DNA from: Candidatus Woesearchaeota archaeon
GTDB taxonomy: Archaea; Nanobdellota; Nanobdellia; Woesearchaeales; JABIAG01
Length of the DNA stretch: 64,000 nt
Direction of reading: 5' to 3'
Assembly (NCBI GenBank): GCA_018653365.1
Contig: JABIAG010000001.1
Span: 452,951-516,950 of the forward strand
Position 1 is the first letter of the stretch, and the number at the start of each line of letters is the position of its first letter. The translations under genes were made by a program, and so were the position numbers. Positions 1 to 6,796 of the stretch are shown here, one piece after another. The notes beneath the pieces are model-generated. The model was not told the DNA's origin. It was given only the letters and a program-made list of their open reading frames with translations, and made no database searches.

Positions 1-2
1 CC

Positions 3-92
3 ACCATCGTTCTTTATTCCCTTGTTGCAACCCTAATTGGATTGTTAGCTGGTAGTATAGTTAGCTATTTCAAATATAGAAAGTTCAGATAA
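3..92 (+). CDS. C-terminal end of a membrane protein (partial)
   Basis: Reading frame 3 is open from the window edge to a TAA at 90-92 and gives 29 residues. They form one hydrophobic helix followed by a basic end (KYRKFR), the usual look of a C-terminal membrane anchor with a cytoplasmic tail. The rest of the gene lies outside the window, so the function is unknown. Its last bases overlap the end of the convergent gene on the other strand. Confidence 0.5.
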   Translation, partial: TIVLYSLVATLIGLLAGSIVSYFKYRKFR

Positions 93-717
93 ATGTTTTC
101 TCACCTAAACTTGAAGGAATATCACCAAACTCACAATCCTTACAGGTTGGATCAAGATTAACCCAATCTCCCTGTCTGTAACGGTTTAGTGCTTCAGGTA
201 ACTGGGCCTGAATGTAAACGTGACCTGGAATGAAAACAAACTTAGTTTGAATACCTACACTTCTCAATAAAGATGAAAGTAAAACTGCATGATCATCACA
301 ATCCCCACTTTGAACCTCTAATGTATAAGCAGGCTCTTTAACAAACTCAAACTTAACAGGGTCATTAACATAATTAATATTATCTCTAGTGAACAAATAA
401 AGTGCTTTAGCATTACAAATTCTATTGCTCTTACAAGAAATACTTGTTATTTTATCTGCAACTTTCTTTATTTCACCATCAACCTTAACATATTGATAGA
501 ACTCCTGAATGCTGTTAATGGAAAAGTTAGTTTGAGAACTTGTACCCTGAAATACCTCTTCAATCGTTGGAATAATGGTTGGAGAGGGATCTAACTTAAC
601 AAAAGTGTTAGGAAGAACTGTTGCAATTATTATTAACGCTAAGAATATGGCTAAAACCCACTTAATTGGACTATGATACCATTTCTTGTCTTCAACCTCT
701 TCTTCAATATGTTCCAT
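85..717 (-). CDS. membrane-anchored transglutaminase-like cysteine protease-fold protein
   Basis: The 210-residue product has an acidic N-terminus, one membrane helix at about 18-35, and an outward-facing domain of the transglutaminase-like superfamily. The catalytic triad is visible: Cys140 in GDCDDHA, His166 in PGHVYI and Asp189 in NLDPTC. The motif GDCDDHAVLLSSLLRSVGI is typical of the family, which includes peptidases and amidases as well as cross-linkers. Four further cysteines (95, 101, 192, 195) could form disulfides outside the cell. The substrate is unknown. A TATA-like CATTTATTAA stretch lies about 30 nt upstream of the ATG. The fold is secure; the biological role is not. Confidence 0.75.
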   Translation of the reverse strand: MEHIEEEVEDKKWYHSPIKWVLAIFLALIIIATVLPNTFVKLDPSPTIIPTIEEVFQGTSSQTNFSINSIQEFYQYVKVDGEIKKVADKITSISCKSNRICNAKALYLFTRDNINYVNDPVKFEFVKEPAYTLEVQSGDCDDHAVLLSSLLRSVGIQTKFVFIPGHVYIQAQLPEALNRYRQGDWVNLDPTCKDCEFGDIPSSLGEKTFI

Positions 718-763
718 AATCAGTTAGTGAAAAGATGTTTAATAAATGTTATTATTAAAAGAA

Positions 764-1030
764 TTACTTAACTTTTTTAGCTTCGGTCTTAAAAGATTCA
801 ACTTGTTTTTTTAATGATTTTATTGCTTTTTTAACAACTGCTTTAGCATCTGTTGCTTCAACCTTCATTCTAGGAACACCTACAAGAGGGTGATCAATTC
901 TATAAGTCGCTAATTTAACATTTTTATCATTAACTAGCTCTTCTTTTAGTAGATTACAGAAACCATGCGAAACACCTTCTATTTCAAAAGTAACTGAATT
1001 CTTTTTATCTTCAATAAATCGTATTTCCAT
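764..1030 (-). CDS. rpo11: DNA-directed RNA polymerase subunit Rpo11 (subunit L)
   Basis: Rpo11 (RpoL) pairs with Rpo3 to form the alpha-like platform on which archaeal RNA polymerase assembles. The product matches the family throughout: an early GVSHGFCNLLKEEL stretch (family form DHTLGNLLREEL), the core DHPLVGVPRMKVE, and a C-terminal helix. I start at the ATG beginning MEIRFIEDKK, giving 88 residues, the normal length. A TATA box lies 21-30 nt upstream of this ATG. A longer frame begins 22 codons earlier, but those codons match nothing in the family and overlap the upstream gene. The aIF2-gamma gene lies directly upstream on the same strand. Confidence 0.9.
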   Translation of the reverse strand: MEIRFIEDKKNSVTFEIEGVSHGFCNLLKEELVNDKNVKLATYRIDHPLVGVPRMKVEATDAKAVVKKAIKSLKKQVESFKTEAKKVK

Positions 1031-1050
1031 TTTTCTTTGTGATGATAACG

Positions 1051-1060
1051 TATTTAAAAA
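1051..1060 (-). promoter_or_regulatory. TATA box of rpo11
   Basis: On the minus strand this reads TTTTTAAATA, 21-30 nt before the ATG at 1030. The spacing implies a leaderless transcript and decides the rpo11 start. The box lies in the short gap between aIF2-gamma and rpo11, so rpo11 probably has its own promoter. Confidence 0.6.
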
Positions 1061-1070
1061 TGTTACTGTT

Positions 1071-2282
1071 TTAATCCTTAATAATTCCATACCCAACTAA
1101 TCTAAATCTGTTTCCCACCTTTCTTGAGATTGTAACTCTAGATTCAACATCAGCACAAACAGGAATTTTAAGTCTACACGACGCAATACCTTTCTTAAGA
1201 TCGGTAACCACCCCAACAGTAGCAGCAGAATTAACATTAAGCATTAAAATCTCTTTATCAGCAATAGGTTTTACATCTTGTTCATCCTTAGTTCCAACAA
1301 CTCTTTTAAGTAAATGAAGCTCAAGTTTGATAGACTCCCAAATCTTAGGTAGTTTACCTGGAGAACCAACAACAGTGCCTGCAAGAGTATCTGATTTAAC
1401 AATAGAGGGGTCTAATGATGTAAGAATAGCAACAGAGCCTCCTGGAATGATTTCTTCAACAGGAGTGGTACCAGACATTAAACCTAATACTTTAGTAATT
1501 AAATGACGAGGTTTGCCCTCAAACTCTTTAGCAGGTAAAATTTCAATTTCATCACCAATTTTGATTTGGCCTTGTTGTAATGCTCCCCCTAGTACTCCCC
1601 CCTTAACTTTATCAGGGAAAATACCTGGTTTGTTAATATCAAAAGATCTAGCAACAAGCATTAAAGGATCCTTCTTTAAATCATTTTTAGGAGTTGGAAT
1701 AACCTCTTGAATAGTTTTCAAAAGTAAATCAATATTTATCTTGTGAAATGCAGAAATAGGAATTATGGGCGCATCCTTAAATGCAGTATCTTTAATATAC
1801 GCTTTTATTTGATTATAATTCTCTAAAGCTTTTTCTTTTGAAACCAAATCAATCTTGTTCTGAATAATTATAACTTTTTTAATTCCCACAATTTCTAGAG
1901 CAGCTAAATGTTCCTTAGTTTGGGGTTGAGGACACTCTTCATTAGCAGCAATTAGAACTAATGCCCCATCCATAATCATTGCACCTGATAACATGGTAGC
2001 CATAAGACTCTCGTGTCCAGGAGCATCAACTAAACTGATATTTCTTACAAATTTAGAACCTGTTTCTTTGAAAGGATATAGTTTAGCCCCTTTCTTGTAT
2101 ATCGAAACGTTAGCATAACCCAATCTTATTGTAATTCCTCTTTTAAGTTCTTCAGAATGAGTATCAGTCCATTTTCCACTTAATGACTGAGTAAGAGTAG
2201 TTTTACCATGATCAACATGACCCACAAGTCCAATGTTAACATCTGGTTGAATATCCTCCTCTTTAACTTCTTTTTTAGTCAT
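1071..2282 (-). CDS. eif2g: translation initiation factor aIF2 gamma subunit (GTPase), zinc-knuckle cysteines missing
   Basis: This is the GTPase core of archaeal initiation factor 2, which with the alpha and beta subunits brings initiator Met-tRNA to the small ribosomal subunit. Of 403 residues, 21-28 are the P-loop (GHVDHGKT), about 48-51 switch I (RGIT), 86-90 DAPGH, and 142-145 NKID. The family signatures AANEECPQPQTKEH and SFDINKPG are present, and two beta-barrel domains follow. The odd point is residues 57-81. Most archaeal and eukaryotic homologues carry a four-cysteine zinc knuckle there, but this segment (around YKKGAKLYPFKETG) has no cysteine. A TATA box 22-31 nt upstream supports the ATG used. 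Confidence 0.93.
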   Translation of the reverse strand: MTKKEVKEEDIQPDVNIGLVGHVDHGKTTLTQSLSGKWTDTHSEELKRGITIRLGYANVSIYKKGAKLYPFKETGSKFVRNISLVDAPGHESLMATMLSGAMIMDGALVLIAANEECPQPQTKEHLAALEIVGIKKVIIIQNKIDLVSKEKALENYNQIKAYIKDTAFKDAPIIPISAFHKINIDLLLKTIQEVIPTPKNDLKKDPLMLVARSFDINKPGIFPDKVKGGVLGGALQQGQIKIGDEIEILPAKEFEGKPRHLITKVLGLMSGTTPVEEIIPGGSVAILTSLDPSIVKSDTLAGTVVGSPGKLPKIWESIKLELHLLKRVVGTKDEQDVKPIADKEILMLNVNSAATVGVVTDLKKGIASCRLKIPVCADVESRVTISRKVGNRFRLVGYGIIKD

Positions 2283-2303
2283 GGTTATGGGGGTGGGTGA
2301 GGC

Positions 2304-2313
2304 ATTTATAAAT
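2304..2313 (-). promoter_or_regulatory. TATA box of the aIF2-gamma gene
   Basis: ATTTATAAAT (its own reverse complement) lies 22-31 nt upstream of the ATG at 2282, the spacing expected for a leaderless archaeal mRNA. Confidence 0.6.
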
Positions 2314-2390
2314 GTTATTAAAGTTTTCTGCTAAACACAGTTGGAATAGAATGGGGTGTATTAAAGTTTAAAAAAATAAAAAATAAAAAG

Positions 2391-2912
2391 CTAATCAAAC
2401 TTATGTTCTAGTGCAAACAAGTTTTCAATAAAGAGTTTCTTTTTTGCTAATGTTCTACCTTGTTTAAGCATAAATCCTCTGGCAACGTTACTATTGGTCC
2501 ATCTTGAGACCGTTAGACTTGCGTCGTTTTTATACCCTTCTTTTTTTAGAAATTCTTCCATGATATCAATAATTTCTTTAGTTAAAAGAGCTTCTGCAAT
2601 TGGATTTAAGTAATACAAATGTTTTTCATTTATCCCTGTGAAACAACTGTGATCAAACATTGCACCATAAACTCCTGCCGCAGGATAAAATACTCTTGCA
2701 TTTTTAATTTCATTATCAACTACAGTCCCCCATATGATGGAATGAGTGTCATCAATTGAATAAAATTTGTATTCTTTTCCCTCTGCTATGTCAGCCTTAC
2801 TTCCGTCAATTGCGCTAAGCCAACTAGGTATGACTTCTTTAAATTCATCCTCTCCTATGCAGTCTATAGCTACACCTGTTAATTGATTAATAACCTTTTT
2901 AATTTCAAACAT
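2391..2912 (-). CDS. hypothetical protein
   Basis: This is a 173-residue soluble protein with no signal peptide or membrane helix. I do not recognise the family. It has a mixed alpha/beta look, with an aromatic central part (KHLYYLNPIAEALL) and a C-terminal stretch RGFMLKQGRTLAKKKLF that vaguely resembles an acetyltransferase end. That is too weak for a call. The start is an ATG with a GGTGAT-like ribosome site about 6 nt upstream and a TTTATATAT box further back. It is transcribed alone, divergent from the SDR gene. Confidence 0.6.
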   Translation of the reverse strand: MFEIKKVINQLTGVAIDCIGEDEFKEVIPSWLSAIDGSKADIAEGKEYKFYSIDDTHSIIWGTVVDNEIKNARVFYPAAGVYGAMFDHSCFTGINEKHLYYLNPIAEALLTKEIIDIMEEFLKKEGYKNDASLTVSRWTNSNVARGFMLKQGRTLAKKKLFIENLFALEHKFD

Positions 2913-2999
2913 TTTGTATCACCTAACCAAATTAACTTTTATTCAATATATAAATATTGCTATTTTGAAATGTCTCTGTTGGAGGTGTTGTAATCATAA

Positions 3000-3009
3000 T
3001 ATTTAAATA
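3000..3009 (+). promoter_or_regulatory. TATA box of the SDR gene
   Basis: TATTTAAATAG-type box about 23-32 nt upstream of the ATG at 3032. It favours that start over a codon seven residues earlier that would lie almost on the box. Confidence 0.6.
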
Positions 3010-3031
3010 GGTGTTTTGCAATAGTTCAAAT

Positions 3032-3718
3032 ATGAGAAGAGAAAAAGTCGTGTTAATAACTGGGGGCAATACTGGCATAGGAAAAGCAACCTGTGAAGAG
3101 TTCTTAAAAAAAGGATATTCAGTATTGATAACTTATCTTTCAGGCAAGGTACAGAAAGGGGTAATGGGTATAAAAGCAGATCTAACAAAGAAAAAAGATG
3201 TTGAACGGGTAGTTAAAATAGTTAAAAAATATGGGTTGGATGTTCTGGTGAATAACGCAGGAATAGTAAAACACTCTAAGCTGAAAAAATTAGATTTGGA
3301 ACAATGGAAAAAAACATTTGAAATAAATTTGTTTGGAATGTATGCACTGACTAAAGCATTAGTTCCTTTAATGAAAAAAGGAAGAATAGTAAACATCTCA
3401 TCTATTCGAGGAGTAATTGGAAGTAATCACGACATGGACTATTCTGCGTCAAAAGCAGGAGTGATTAATTTAACACAATCTTTAGCTAAAGAACTAGCGC
3501 CACACATTTGTGTAAACTCAGTAAGTCCGGGAATAACAAAAACTAAAATGCTAAAGAATTATAATAAAACTAAAATAAGAATAAAGAAATTAACTTTGTT
3601 AAAAAGAGTGGCCAATCCTTCAGAGATAGCAAAAGCAATTGTATTTTTGGGTTCAGAAGATGCTTCTTATATTACTGGACAGAATATTGTTGTAGACGGC
3701 GGATATATAATAAAATAA
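3032..3718 (+). CDS. short-chain dehydrogenase/reductase (FabG-like SDR)
   Basis: The 228-residue product is a classical SDR oxidoreductase that uses NAD(P)H to reduce or oxidise a carbonyl/alcohol substrate. Visible motifs are the cofactor loop TGGNTGIG near the N-terminus, NNAG in the middle, the catalytic Ser in VNISSIRG, and the catalytic YxxxK as YSASK. The C-terminal VDGGYIIK is the usual SDR ending. Length and motif order match 3-oxoacyl-ACP reductase-like enzymes, but SDR substrates cannot be read from sequence. The start is fixed by the TATA box. It converges on rps6e with a 10-nt gap. Confidence 0.85.
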   Translation: MRREKVVLITGGNTGIGKATCEEFLKKGYSVLITYLSGKVQKGVMGIKADLTKKKDVERVVKIVKKYGLDVLVNNAGIVKHSKLKKLDLEQWKKTFEINLFGMYALTKALVPLMKKGRIVNISSIRGVIGSNHDMDYSASKAGVINLTQSLAKELAPHICVNSVSPGITKTKMLKNYNKTKIRIKKLTLLKRVANPSEIAKAIVFLGSEDASYITGQNIVVDGGYIIK

Positions 3719-3728
3719 AAAATAAAAG

Positions 3729-4232
3729 CTATTTAGCTTCTTCCTTTTTTTCTTCAGCTTTAGGCTCTTCTGCTTTTTCCTTAGGCTCAGAACTTTTTGG
3801 TTCTGTTGCTTCTTTAGCAGGAGCTTCTTTAGCTTCTTCTTTAGGAGCGTCTCCTTCTTTAGCTTCACCCTCGGCTTTAGCTTCAGCAAAAATATCCTCT
3901 TTACCGGCTTTAATAACATAAAGATTTAATTGTGCAGTTGCAATAGAAACAGTATTACCTCTAACAGTTTTTCTTTTTCTCATACCCTTACGTTTAATAT
4001 GTGCACCTAAACTATTTGTAACAAGAATACGTTTTCTTTCTTCACCCTGAACGTCCCTTCTCATGGGAAAGCCAGCAGAATCTGAACCTCCTCTGATTTC
4101 AAATTCATAACCCTCTAAACCAATACTAGAACCCTCAAGTTTATCGCCAATTTTTAATCCACGTAAAGCTTTTTCATCTTCAAACTCAATTTGTTTTGCT
4201 TTACCTTTCTTATCTGATATAACTAATTTCAT
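3729..4232 (-). CDS. rps6e: 30S ribosomal protein S6e with a long charged tail
   Basis: S6e is an archaeal/eukaryotic small-subunit ribosomal protein. The first 125 or so residues match the family: GGSDSAGFPMRRDVQGEERKR, then RKGMRKRKTVRGNTV and a short beta strand (AQLNLYVI). The last 45 residues are a low-complexity tail of Glu, Lys, Ala and Pro, longer and more acidic than in most archaeal S6e proteins, and probably disordered. A strong GGAGG ribosome site sits 6 nt before the ATG, unlike most genes here, so this mRNA has a leader. The upstream leader can form a hairpin. Confidence 0.92.
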   Translation of the reverse strand: MKLVISDKKGKAKQIEFEDEKALRGLKIGDKLEGSSIGLEGYEFEIRGGSDSAGFPMRRDVQGEERKRILVTNSLGAHIKRKGMRKRKTVRGNTVSIATAQLNLYVIKAGKEDIFAEAKAEGEAKEGDAPKEEAKEAPAKEATEPKSSEPKEKAEEPKAEEKKEEAK

Positions 4233-4237
4233 TTTTT

Positions 4238-4270
4238 GCCTCCGACACTGTATTTTAGGATAGTTCCTAA
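4238..4270 (-). promoter_or_regulatory. rps6e leader: Shine-Dalgarno site plus hairpin
   Basis: On the minus strand a GGAGGC ribosome site (plus-strand 4238-4243) lies just before rps6e. Upstream is a perfect 6-bp inverted repeat with a 4-nt loop, TTAGGA/TCCTAA at 4255-4260 and 4265-4270. A TTTTTAAATG box lies about 40 nt further upstream, so the hairpin falls inside the transcript. Feedback control by S6e is possible but is only inference. Confidence 0.4.
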
Positions 4271-4371
4271 CAGCTCAGTAAGGTTAAGAATGAATAAATC
4301 ATTTAAAAAGTTAACTGAAATAACGGTTATAAGGGACAAATGCTTTTAAAACACCAAAATTTACATATTAC

Positions 4372-5175
4372 ATGGTGGATGGCAGACATATTCAACCCAA
4401 TACTGTTAGTGATGGGTGGGCCAAAAGATTTGCACGATCTTCCTCTGGATCTTATAAAATAAAACCGCATGTTGATTATGAAAAAATTGCATTAAGTGTG
4501 GTTAAAAAAGTGGGTGATTTAACTTCTGGAATGTTTTTAGTGAATGGATTATTGGGTAGAACGGGAATAGAGCTGATTGCACTAACTGATTTTGAACCTA
4601 ACACTTTGAAATCAATATATGGTTTGTTGAAAGCACATCCTCCCACGGTACAAATGGCATATGCACAAAAACAAAAACTTGATAATGTTTGGTTAAATTT
4701 CAAACAGGATGAACTGCCAGTAACCTTAACAATGATTAACCAGAGAGCAATAGATGCATTAAAAGGATTGAATCTTGATAATACAGGATATGTGAGATGT
4801 ATGGAAACACATGTTGGCGGACAGACAGTAAAAGAAAGAGAGTTATTGCGAAATTTACGTGGAGGAAAGAGAGAGTGTGTATTTCCCTGCAAACAAGTTC
4901 AGGGAGAACTCCATTGCGGACATGGAGTTGCACATTTTGAGGATGGAGAGGTATATGTTGGACAACCATTGTTGCCTTTCTTATTAGGACCTGAAACTTT
5001 GGTGGAAGGAATATTGACTGATGCAGGAGATGAAATAAGAAACAATTTAAGAACGGCATTAAGAAAAACCTATGGTGAAAGTTCTGATAGAGTATCTTTA
5101 GTAAACGCACTTCCACGAATGACTCAATCACGATTAAACGCTTCTACAAGAAAATATCTGACTGAGTTTTTCTAA
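4372..5175 (+). CDS. hypothetical protein
   Basis: This is a 267-residue soluble protein with no membrane helices or signal peptide, and I recognise no family. Its middle holds CVFPCKQVQGELHCGHGVAHF, where three cysteines and two histidines lie close together and might bind a metal. The C-terminus is helical and basic. A TTTTAAAA box lies about 25 nt upstream of the ATG. It is followed by a small hairpin and then the LAGLIDADG gene. Confidence 0.6.
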   Translation: MVDGRHIQPNTVSDGWAKRFARSSSGSYKIKPHVDYEKIALSVVKKVGDLTSGMFLVNGLLGRTGIELIALTDFEPNTLKSIYGLLKAHPPTVQMAYAQKQKLDNVWLNFKQDELPVTLTMINQRAIDALKGLNLDNTGYVRCMETHVGGQTVKERELLRNLRGGKRECVFPCKQVQGELHCGHGVAHFEDGEVYVGQPLLPFLLGPETLVEGILTDAGDEIRNNLRTALRKTYGESSDRVSLVNALPRMTQSRLNASTRKYLTEFF

Positions 5176-5193
5176 TTATGAAAAGTTTTCAAT

Positions 5194-5208
5194 AAATCCG
5201 CAGGATTT
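5194..5208. terminator. short hairpin after the hypothetical gene
   Basis: A perfect inverted repeat, AAATCC and GGATTT with a 3-nt loop, lies 18 nt after the stop codon and is followed by TTTCG. It may be a transcription or processing signal. It is short, and archaeal termination usually needs only a T-tract, so this is tentative. Confidence 0.25.
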
Positions 5209-5257
5209 TCGAAAAAGTGTCATTAAAATTTATTAACGTTCATAACCTTTAATTGCT

Positions 5258-5884
5258 ATGAACGCTAAAAATTTTTATTCACCTTATTTGGCAGAAATTC
5301 TTGGATTGTTGTGTGCTGAAGGCCATCACGCAATAGCTTATTCAAGTTATTGGAGTCTTGATCGCGGTAAACCTCGTTTTCGTAAAAACAAAAGGTCAGA
5401 AAGAATCGAGATTTATAGTAAAGATATAAAACTTTTAAACCATTTTGCGTTTCTTGTAAAAAAACAGTTTGGTTATTTTCCAAACATAACTAAAGATAAT
5501 AAAATATGTATTGCTAGAAAACAGGTTATGCGTGAGATAATTTCGCAAACAGAGCTTGGTGTATTAAATTGGACAGTTCCCGGTTTTGTTTTCACGAGTA
5601 ATAAAAAAACAAAATATGCTTTTATTAGAGGTTATTTAGATGGGGATGGCACGGTAATAAATAATGTTCGTTTTTTCTCTTGTAATAAACCAGGTTTATT
5701 AGCAGTTCAAATATTGTTATTTTCTGTGGGTTTTAAAACAACTTTACAGGGTCCCATCATTAAACCTAAAAGGAAACCTGCTTATGTTCTTCAATTAACC
5801 AGAAAACAAAAAGAAACCTTTTTAAAGATAATAAAACCGATTAGTAAATGTGCGGGTGCTGTGCATCCAGCTATGCGGGGGTAA
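5258..5884 (+). CDS. LAGLIDADG homing endonuclease whose stop codon overlaps a tRNA-Leu gene
   Basis: This 208-residue protein has two LAGLIDADG-type motifs: LAEILGLLCAEGHH near residues 8-21 and FIRGYLDGDGTV near 124-135. In this family these form the helix interface and carry the metal-binding acidic residues of a site-specific DNA endonuclease. Basic stretches such as RKNKRSERIEIYSK between them fit DNA contacts. Such genes usually sit inside archaeal tRNA or rRNA introns. Here the gene lies upstream of a tRNA-Leu and its last codons cover the 5' acceptor strand, with TAA at 5882-5884. No tRNA 5' exon is seen before the gene, so it appears free-standing or left over from an intron. Confidence 0.85.
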   Translation: MNAKNFYSPYLAEILGLLCAEGHHAIAYSSYWSLDRGKPRFRKNKRSERIEIYSKDIKLLNHFAFLVKKQFGYFPNITKDNKICIARKQVMREIISQTELGVLNWTVPGFVFTSNKKTKYAFIRGYLDGDGTVINNVRFFSCNKPGLLAVQILLFSVGFKTTLQGPIIKPKRKPAYVLQLTRKQKETFLKIIKPISKCAGAVHPAMRG

Positions 5885-5897
5885 TTAAAATCTCTAG
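5883..5897 (+). other. possible 15-nt second intron in tRNA-Leu between positions 8 and 9
   Basis: Removing these 15 bases restores U8-A9 directly before the D stem. A weak bulge-helix-bulge can be drawn: acceptor G3-G6 pair with CTCT at the 3' end of the insert (two G-C, two G-U), and G1-C2 pair with G10-C11 as the outer helix. That use of the acceptor strand is unusual, so this is a hypothesis. Confidence 0.35.
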
Positions 5898-5929
5898 AGC
5901 AAAGTCTGGTTAAATGCGCAGGACTTAAG

Positions 5930-5957
5930 AATGCGACACTCAATACTGAGTTGAGAT
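5930..5957 (+). other. tRNA-Leu intron at the canonical 37/38 site
   Basis: Loop bases 32-35 (CTTA) pair with TGAG near the intron 3' end (one U-G wobble). This leaves 3-nt bulges AGA and ATA around the cut sites, as the archaeal splicing endonuclease requires. An inner hairpin ACTCA/TGAGT follows after a larger asymmetric loop, so the motif is of the relaxed type. Confidence 0.75.
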
Positions 5958-6036
5958 ATCCTGTCGCTTAGTGCGTTCGTGAGTTCAAATCTCATCCCCC
6001 GCATTTATTTATTTTTTTAATAAGAATCAAATAAAG

Positions 6037-6762
6037 TTATCTTCTGTTAACTCTTCGCTTACATCGATCATACCGTAACCCAAAATATGTATTAAATTCG
6101 TTAGCAGGCAATAAACTAACTTGTTGCTGTTTATATCTAGCATTTGGATAAAACCTACTGACTAATTCCTTTTTGACCTCAACCCTACTTCTTCCCAGTG
6201 TTAATGTTGGACAAATTTGAAGTGCTTTACATGCATCTAAAAATACTCTTGCTTTTCTGAAAGAATCACAATCAGCATAACTCCAGGGCGTATCAAGACG
6301 AAATTTATTTCTTACGTCCCTTTCAGGCATAACCTCTCCTGCTTTGTAAACTCTAAATCTAAGCATTGCAGGGAGAAATTCTGTTTCAACAACATTCATC
6401 TCTCTGGGTTTTAGGCCTGTTTTTAATTTTTGAAGGGCAGTTTTGAAGACATCATCTGTGTGATCTGTGAGTTCGGTGCGATATTCATAAGAGAATCCTT
6501 CAAATTCAATTGAAATTGTATGATACTGTTGCTTGACTGTTGAAATACGGACAAGACCTGTTAATGGTTCAAGACCGATCTTTGATCTAACTATGTTGTC
6601 TAAGAAGTGGGGGAATTCCTGCTTGCGACGTTCGGCCAATTTTTTACTGGCTAAAATTTCAGCTTGGTATTTAGTAAAATATTCGCGATCAGCAGGACTC
6701 ATAGCAGCAAGCCTGTCTTCTTCATAATCTTGCCATGCACTTTCAAGTTCCTCGGGAGTCAT
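6037..6762 (-). CDS. hypothetical protein
   Basis: The 241-residue soluble product has a highly charged helical N-terminal part (about 1-55), a beta-rich middle around ISIEFEGFSYEYRTEL, and a basic C-terminus ending RCKRRVNRR. No family motif, signal peptide or membrane helix is evident. The basic end could contact nucleic acid, but this is only a guess. It is a single gene between tRNA-Leu and the dehydratase pair, transcribed in the same direction as the latter with a 34-nt gap. Confidence 0.55.
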   Translation of the reverse strand: MTPEELESAWQDYEEDRLAAMSPADREYFTKYQAEILASKKLAERRKQEFPHFLDNIVRSKIGLEPLTGLVRISTVKQQYHTISIEFEGFSYEYRTELTDHTDDVFKTALQKLKTGLKPREMNVVETEFLPAMLRFRVYKAGEVMPERDVRNKFRLDTPWSYADCDSFRKARVFLDACKALQICPTLTLGRSRVEVKKELVSRFYPNARYKQQQVSLLPANEFNTYFGLRYDRCKRRVNRR

Positions 6763-6796
6763 TTAATTATTGAGTAATACGTTTTGGTTTAAAAAA

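Larger units (their letters stand above)
5875..6003 (+). tRNA. tRNA-Leu (anticodon UAA) with a 37/38 intron and an abnormal 5' region
   Basis: The acceptor strands GCGGGGG and CCCCCGC pair perfectly, followed by discriminator A. The D arm reads GCA/TGC around a loop with GG; the anticodon stem is CAGGA/TCCTG with loop C-U-UAA-G-A. The long variable arm CGC/GCG and the T arm GTGAG/CTCAT around TTCAAAT indicate a type II tRNA, as expected for leucine. The anticodon loop is split by a 28-nt intron at 5930-5957. Between the acceptor strand and the D stem there are 17 nt instead of 2. The 15 extra bases could be a second tiny intron or damage to the gene. Confidence 0.8.

Noticed and set aside
4476-5131. 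Two minus-strand open frames within the hypothetical gene at 4372
   Set aside because: Both lack promoters and ribosome sites and overlap a gene with a TATA box and a sensible protein composition.
5258-6003. LAGLIDADG gene as an ORF inside a tRNA-Leu intron
   Set aside because: The 5' exon (GCGGGGG) lies after the endonuclease gene, not before it, and no matching 5' half exists upstream, so the ORF is outside the tRNA except for its last bases.
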